Below are positions 60,198 through 64,000 of a stretch of DNA of 64,000 bases, one piece after another. This DNA comes from Anaerolineaceae bacterium. Lineage in GTDB: Bacteria; Chloroflexota; Anaerolineae; Aggregatilineales; Phototrophicaceae. Within the stretch, counting starts at the first letter, position 1; each line of letters starts with the position of its first letter. Below the pieces are notes generated by a model. It was given only the letters and a program-made list of their open reading frames with translations, was not told the DNA's origin and ran no database searches. The stretch covers positions 64,052 through 128,051 of the forward strand of contig PABP01000035.1 in the NCBI GenBank assembly GCA_002699585.1. Reading direction: 5' to 3'. Position numbers and translations under genes: made by a program.

Positions 60198-61541
60198 GTG
60201 TTTGAAATAACTAATTATGGTGATGTAGCTTCTAAATATTCAGGTGTAGGTGAAGTGGTCTTGAGAGGTGTGAAAGTTCAATGTGATTTTGAAGTACATC
60301 AGCTTCATTCAAACAGAGTATTTGTTAATTGCTTGTTTAAGAAATTCATCCATTTCCAGTATTCAAGGCGGGATCCCAGAGTAGATCTACAGCTTCGTGG
60401 TATTACAAAAGAGCAGTATGATTTACTGTGTCAGGGAAAAGGCATAGTACTCTATAGTGGGATAGCATATGGATATGAATATGAAGAAACACTTGTTTGT
60501 AGTATGGCTGGATTCGACGAAGATGTTCTGTTAAAAGTAGTTAGAAATATAAATTCAACTATTTCAAGTTATCGGTTTCATCTTGTCAATCTTGTTCTTT
60601 TTCATGATCCTGTATTGTTCCAGATTCAGGGAGTCAAGTGCAAAATCGAGAGGGTTCCCGATTCATCCGATTTCGCCATCTTGAATAGAGAAAAAGGCAT
60701 ATCAATTACATCGTACCTAACTATTGAGACGCTATTTTCTTCTGAAGAGGAAATGAATAAGTTTGTGGGTGCAATATGTAATTTACTTAGTCTGGCCAAA
60801 GGAACGCTGATTAATTGGATTTGTTATGATGAGTTGGACGATCAAGGGCTTATTGTATGTTCTTATCATGATACTTGGAGAACAATGTCTTTCCAATCAA
60901 TCGAACTGATTGCATTTGAGTCAACTCACTTCTCAGAGTATTTGGAACGAGGTTTCGAAGCGTATTCTAAAATATCAAAAGATTACGATATGGAAAGGGC
61001 GATGCAATTATTCCTATATACACATGGTTATGAGGTAATGGAAAGTCATGCACTTGTAATTTGCTCACTAATAGATTATCTGTCAAACATATATGTGTCA
61101 GCACATAGTTCACCTCATCTAACAGACGAAAAAACCTTCAAAAAATTTAAGAGAAAAATCCTTAAGCCTTTTATAAAACTAGTCCAAGATATAGCTACTG
61201 AACTTGAATTTGATGACAAGAATGCAAATAGTTACTTCGAACAAATAAATAATCGTAAATCATTCCGAGACAAACTGGAATTCTTTGTGAATCAGTTAAA
61301 GGCTCCTATCACAACAGAAGAAATAAGTATTTTTGTTAAATCTAGAAACTCCATTGTTCATACATCACGTTTTTCCAGAGACAAAATTAACGGCTCAAAT
61401 TCCGAAGAATTTTATGAGATGCTCCATTTTCTAGATCGAACCATGTTGGCATTACTCAAATATACTGGTCCTTACACAAATGTTGTGACTATGAGGAATT
61501 CTCCCATTGGATCTAATAATGATCATTTTGAATTGAAATGA
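60198..61541 (+). CDS. ApeA/HEPN-like AT-rich protein
   Basis: 447 residues from the GTG at 60198, with GGGAG about eight bases upstream (TTG at 60183 is the alternative). Long beta-rich N-terminal part (GDVASKYSGVGEVVLRGVK, then FVNCLFKKF) resembling ApeA N-terminal domains, and a C-terminal helical domain with the HEPN RNase motif R383-N384-x3-H388 in FVKSRNSIVHTSRF. ApeA-like HEPN proteins cut RNA during phage infection. 15 of 60 bases are G/C at 60541-60600, so it is likely acquired. Assignment moderate. Confidence 0.75.
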   Translation: MFEITNYGDVASKYSGVGEVVLRGVKVQCDFEVHQLHSNRVFVNCLFKKFIHFQYSRRDPRVDLQLRGITKEQYDLLCQGKGIVLYSGIAYGYEYEETLVCSMAGFDEDVLLKVVRNINSTISSYRFHLVNLVLFHDPVLFQIQGVKCKIERVPDSSDFAILNREKGISITSYLTIETLFSSEEEMNKFVGAICNLLSLAKGTLINWICYDELDDQGLIVCSYHDTWRTMSFQSIELIAFESTHFSEYLERGFEAYSKISKDYDMERAMQLFLYTHGYEVMESHALVICSLIDYLSNIYVSAHSSPHLTDEKTFKKFKRKILKPFIKLVQDIATELEFDDKNANSYFEQINNRKSFRDKLEFFVNQLKAPITTEEISIFVKSRNSIVHTSRFSRDKINGSNSEEFYEMLHFLDRTMLALLKYTGPYTNVVTMRNSPIGSNNDHFELK

Positions 61542-61645
61542 TGGAAGCAATTAGCAAAAATTCTGGATAATTATTTTGTCTCGCTCTTGTTGAAAAATTC
61601 GCGTACACTTACACGTAATTCGAATTGAATAGGGGAGAAAGATAC

Positions 61646-61930
61646 ATGGAATTTCTTACGATTGATCTGGTTATCCAGGTGATTCTGTGGACGCTTATTG
61701 GTGCGATTGCAGGCTATTTGGCAACACGCCTCGTTCCTAGTGCCCGCCGCACAGGCGAACTCGGCAGCATCGTTCTCGGCATGGCCGGGGCTTTGGTTGG
61801 CGCTGGGATAGTCAACCTGTTCGCCATCGACCTGGGCCTGGATTACATCAATATCTCGCTCCAGGATTTGATAGCCGCATTTGTCGGGTCTGTGCTACTG
61901 TTGGTCATCATCGGCCTGATTCGTCGCTAA
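61646..61930 (+). CDS. GlsB/YeaQ/YmgE family membrane protein
   Basis: 95 residues with three TM helices. Pattern WTLIGAIAGYLATRLVP ... GELGSIVLGMAGALVGAGI ... FVGSVLLLVIIGLIRR fits the transglycosylase-associated YeaQ/GlsB family, linked to stress in several bacteria though without known activity. GGGGAGAAA precedes the ATG at 61646. Confidence 0.88.
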   Translation: MEFLTIDLVIQVILWTLIGAIAGYLATRLVPSARRTGELGSIVLGMAGALVGAGIVNLFAIDLGLDYINISLQDLIAAFVGSVLLLVIIGLIRR

Positions 61931-61934
61931 ACCC

Positions 61935-61966
61935 AAAACGGGCATCCGCTGTGAATGCCCGTTTTT
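61935..61966 (+). terminator. Terminator after the YeaQ-like gene
   Basis: AAAACGGGCAT pairs with ATGCCCGTTTT, loop CCGCTGTGA, then TTGA. It starts 4 bases after the stop. The GNAT gene ends 30 bases further, so it may serve both directions. Confidence 0.85.
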
Positions 61967-61996
61967 GATTCGATAGGTATCTGATTTGCTGATGGC

Positions 61997-63034
61997 TTAG
62001 CCGGCTGAGGTCGTCATCAGTTCTTCGCCATCGCGCAGCAGCTTTTCATATGATGCGCTGCGTTCATCTTCATGCATACCGGCTCGTTCATACAGGCGGA
62101 CGGCACCCGTTAGGCTTGTGGCATCAACATGCAATGCGATATCTTTGCGTCCACGCTGCCAGAACACGCCGAACGTGTGATGCAATAGGGCCAGAGCAAT
62201 ACCCTTCTTACGATGTTCCCGCAAGACGGCCAGGGCATCCACATAAGCTACCGATGGGTCGCTCCACTGTTCGGTGCGGCACAGGCTCATTCCAGCGATG
62301 TCGCCTGTAGTGTCATCGATTGCCAAAAACCACACTGTCGGGTCGAAGAGCTTATCCGTTTCAAGCCAATGCTTCCACTCTTTTAGTTCTTCTTCAAAGG
62401 GCTGCTCGACGTAACCCCAGTGATCCTTGAAGCCATCACGTTCAGCCTGGACAATAGCTTCAAGTTCATCTGGCATCGTCGCCGTCCGAATGCTATAGCC
62501 TTCGGGTAGCTGGGGTTTCGGTGGCGCTTCGTCCAGATTGATAAGCATACGGAAGAAGTAACGAATCTGCTTCATGTCATAGGCTTCAAGAATTGCCTTG
62601 CGAGCTTCATGCTTGTCGTTGGTCCCGGATCGCATCGAAATGCGGCTGCCAGGAGGGCAGCGATCAATCACTTGTTTGGCGCGTTCCTCGCCCCATGCCA
62701 GCATGGCTAGACCCAATGATTTGCTCGTATGGTCGGGGTGGATCGCAAAGCTAACGTGAGGGTGAACAGGTGTTTTGTCCGTGTCCCATACAGTGACGAA
62801 ACCGATGACTGTGCCATCGCTGTCGACAACGCTTTGCGACGAGTCTGCCAGTACAAAATTGGGGCTTTTCCAATCATCGCGGATCTCATCTGCAATGTAT
62901 TGACGTGTTTGGCCGATGGTCCGGGCCTCCGCTTCAAGTATTTTTGCGACAAACTCGGCGTCTTCTGGCACCGTCGGACGGCTAGTGTACCCTTCCGGTA
63001 ATCCGGTGATCAAATTGGTTTCTATTGCTTCCAT
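61997..63034 (-). CDS. Double-domain GNAT acetyltransferase
   Basis: 345 residues from the ATG at 63034 (GTG at 63061 is in frame). Two GNAT domains: the first about 15-165 (YTSRPTVPEDAEFVAKIL, GFVTVWDTDK, HPDHTSKSLGLAMLAWGEER), the second about 180-335 (YSIRTATMPDELEAIV, YVDALAVLREHRKKGIALAL with the AcCoA loop RKKGIA, DATSLTGAVRLYERAGM). Such tandem GNAT proteins acetylate small molecules or antibiotics (mycothiol synthase type has the same build). Substrate unknown. Confidence 0.9.
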   Translation of the reverse strand: MEAIETNLITGLPEGYTSRPTVPEDAEFVAKILEAEARTIGQTRQYIADEIRDDWKSPNFVLADSSQSVVDSDGTVIGFVTVWDTDKTPVHPHVSFAIHPDHTSKSLGLAMLAWGEERAKQVIDRCPPGSRISMRSGTNDKHEARKAILEAYDMKQIRYFFRMLINLDEAPPKPQLPEGYSIRTATMPDELEAIVQAERDGFKDHWGYVEQPFEEELKEWKHWLETDKLFDPTVWFLAIDDTTGDIAGMSLCRTEQWSDPSVAYVDALAVLREHRKKGIALALLHHTFGVFWQRGRKDIALHVDATSLTGAVRLYERAGMHEDERSASYEKLLRDGEELMTTSAG

Positions 63035-63126
63035 GATTTTCCCAGGTTCTAAATAGTTCACTATGGGTCATTATGGTCTCAAAAGTATTTTTAGTCAACC
63101 CTGTGCTTGCCAGGAAAAAATCTTGC

Positions 63127-63155
63127 TTAACACACGTTCGCTTATACGGTATGAT
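63127..63155 (+). promoter_or_regulatory. Promoter of the last gene
   Basis: TTAACA (63127-63132), 17-base spacer, TATGAT (63150-63155), 56 bases before the ATG. Good match to a sigma-70 promoter. Confidence 0.65.
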
Positions 63156-63210
63156 GAATGCCGTTTACGAGGAAAAGTGCTATTTTACATCGTCTTTTGG
63201 AGAAACATTC

Positions 63211-64000
63211 ATGAGTCAGTATAGTGACCGGACGAATCAACGTCGGCTGACGGTTGTTCTGGGTATTGTGCTTGCGGTTGCAATGGGTGCCAGTCTGTTG
63301 CTGCCCCTGCTGCAAACAGCTGCCGTTTCCAATCAAACGCTGCAGCCGACGGCTTTGCCGACTGCGACCGTTCCCGCGCCGGTTGAGGTTAGCAACATCA
63401 CCTTTGACCAGAGCTACATTCATCCTTCCGGCGTCTTTACCGCGACTATCCCTGAAGGTTGGACACCGGATGCAGGTGTGACCACCGCCTCCGAGGCGAT
63501 TGTGACCCTGCGCAACAACGCGGCCCTCAGCCTGGGCGAGCTGCGCGTCATTGAGCCAGCCGATGGCGCCGCCGACCTGGATGCGGTTAGCGCATATTTC
63601 AATAACAACTGGCTGAGTTCATCCTGGCGCGATTACACCAATTGGGACGAAGCAACCCGCAGCGTCCGTGATGACGAACTGGTCATCGACTTCAACCTCA
63701 GTTCAGGTGGCCAGCAGTATATCGCTCGTCAACTGGCGACCACCGATGGCGAACGCATCTATGTGTCACGCGCGGTCTTCCCGGCCAACTCGCCGGAGCA
63801 GGTGCGCTACATGGTAGAGAATCTCAAAGCCAACCTGAACTACAACGAGCAGTTCGCTGGCGAACCCCTGGATTGGTCTGCCTACTATGACAACGCGACT
63901 GGCCATATCATTCGCTTCCCGCAGTCCTGGCAAATCACCGATGCGGCCCCCGGCCTGCCTGCCAGCATTGAAACGTCTGACGGCATCGTGCTGCGCGTGG
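63211..64000 (+). CDS. Exported two-module protein of unknown function (3' end outside window)
   Basis: 263 codons, cut by the window edge. Signal or anchor helix at about 13-35, then a Thr/Pro linker (PTALPTATVPAP). The two modules both begin like FTATIPEGW (about 76) and HIIRFPQSW (about 233), each followed by beta strands. This resembles PsbP-like/DUF1795 repeats. GGAGAAA lies before the ATG. No enzyme motif visible. Confidence 0.75.
   Translation, partial: MSQYSDRTNQRRLTVVLGIVLAVAMGASLLLPLLQTAAVSNQTLQPTALPTATVPAPVEVSNITFDQSYIHPSGVFTATIPEGWTPDAGVTTASEAIVTLRNNAALSLGELRVIEPADGAADLDAVSAYFNNNWLSSSWRDYTNWDEATRSVRDDELVIDFNLSSGGQQYIARQLATTDGERIYVSRAVFPANSPEQVRYMVENLKANLNYNEQFAGEPLDWSAYYDNATGHIIRFPQSWQITDAAPGLPASIETSDGIVLRV

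Overview
The window looks like a piece of a bacterial chromosome, most likely from the phylum Chloroflexota (Anaerolineae-like). This is an inference. It rests on the moderately high G+C, the many secreted proteins with PTPTPT-like linkers, stand-alone PspA/GIN-domain/DUF554/M23 proteins, a rplJ-rplL pair detached from other ribosomal genes, and dispersed GTAGGGGC palindromes between genes. No rRNA, tRNA, CRISPR array, phage or intact insertion sequence was seen. Both ends cut a gene: an HtrA protease on the left and a secreted two-module protein on the right.

Layout. 1-8.1 kb is mostly on the minus strand: HtrA, a membrane coiled-coil protein, PspA, a response-regulator/histidine-kinase fusion, homoserine dehydrogenase, a membrane alpha/beta-hydrolase-like protein and a Nudix-like protein. 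8.2-11.6 kb is on the plus strand: an ECF sigma factor, its probable anti-sigma partner and a secreted protein with six internal repeats. 11.7-23.3 kb is a housekeeping mixture: greA, a P1-family peptidase, mscL, a CheY-like regulator, an aminotransferase, a TPR protein, a sensor kinase, gatB and rlmA. 23.4-34.5 kb holds an M20 dipeptidase, ssb, an amino-acid permease, a two-gene heterodimeric ABC exporter, and a DUF3467-translin pair. 34.6-36 kb is the L10 leader with rplJ and rplL. 36.3-38.2 kb encodes two exported proteins, followed by DUF554.

The most unusual parts lie between 39 and 62 kb. (1) 39.2-42.7 kb has three minus-strand proteins, each with two tandem DHp-like segments that have lost the phospho-accepting histidine. 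Two keep an intact HATPase domain and one has lost it. (2) 42.8-49.5 kb carries HerA ATPase and NurA nuclease on the same strand, with a HAS-barrel-like protein and a double zinc-ribbon protein directly downstream of nurA. Two intruders sit between these and herA: a fusion of a zinc ribbon, an acidic linker and an IS5-type transposase DNA-binding domain, and a very AT-rich gene with an Rx4H (HEPN-like) motif. (3) 59.3-61.5 kb has a TIR-HEAT protein divergent from an AT-rich ApeA/HEPN-like protein, which looks like an immune or abortive-infection module.

Other threads. Imperfect hairpins sharing a GTAGGGGC start sit almost only at gene 3' ends. TGTTAC/GTAACA inverted repeats occur upstream of both htrA and mscL. 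Two alpha/beta-hydrolase-like proteins lack the nucleophile serine. Most operons are short, and many end in clear rho-independent terminators, several of them shared by convergent genes.
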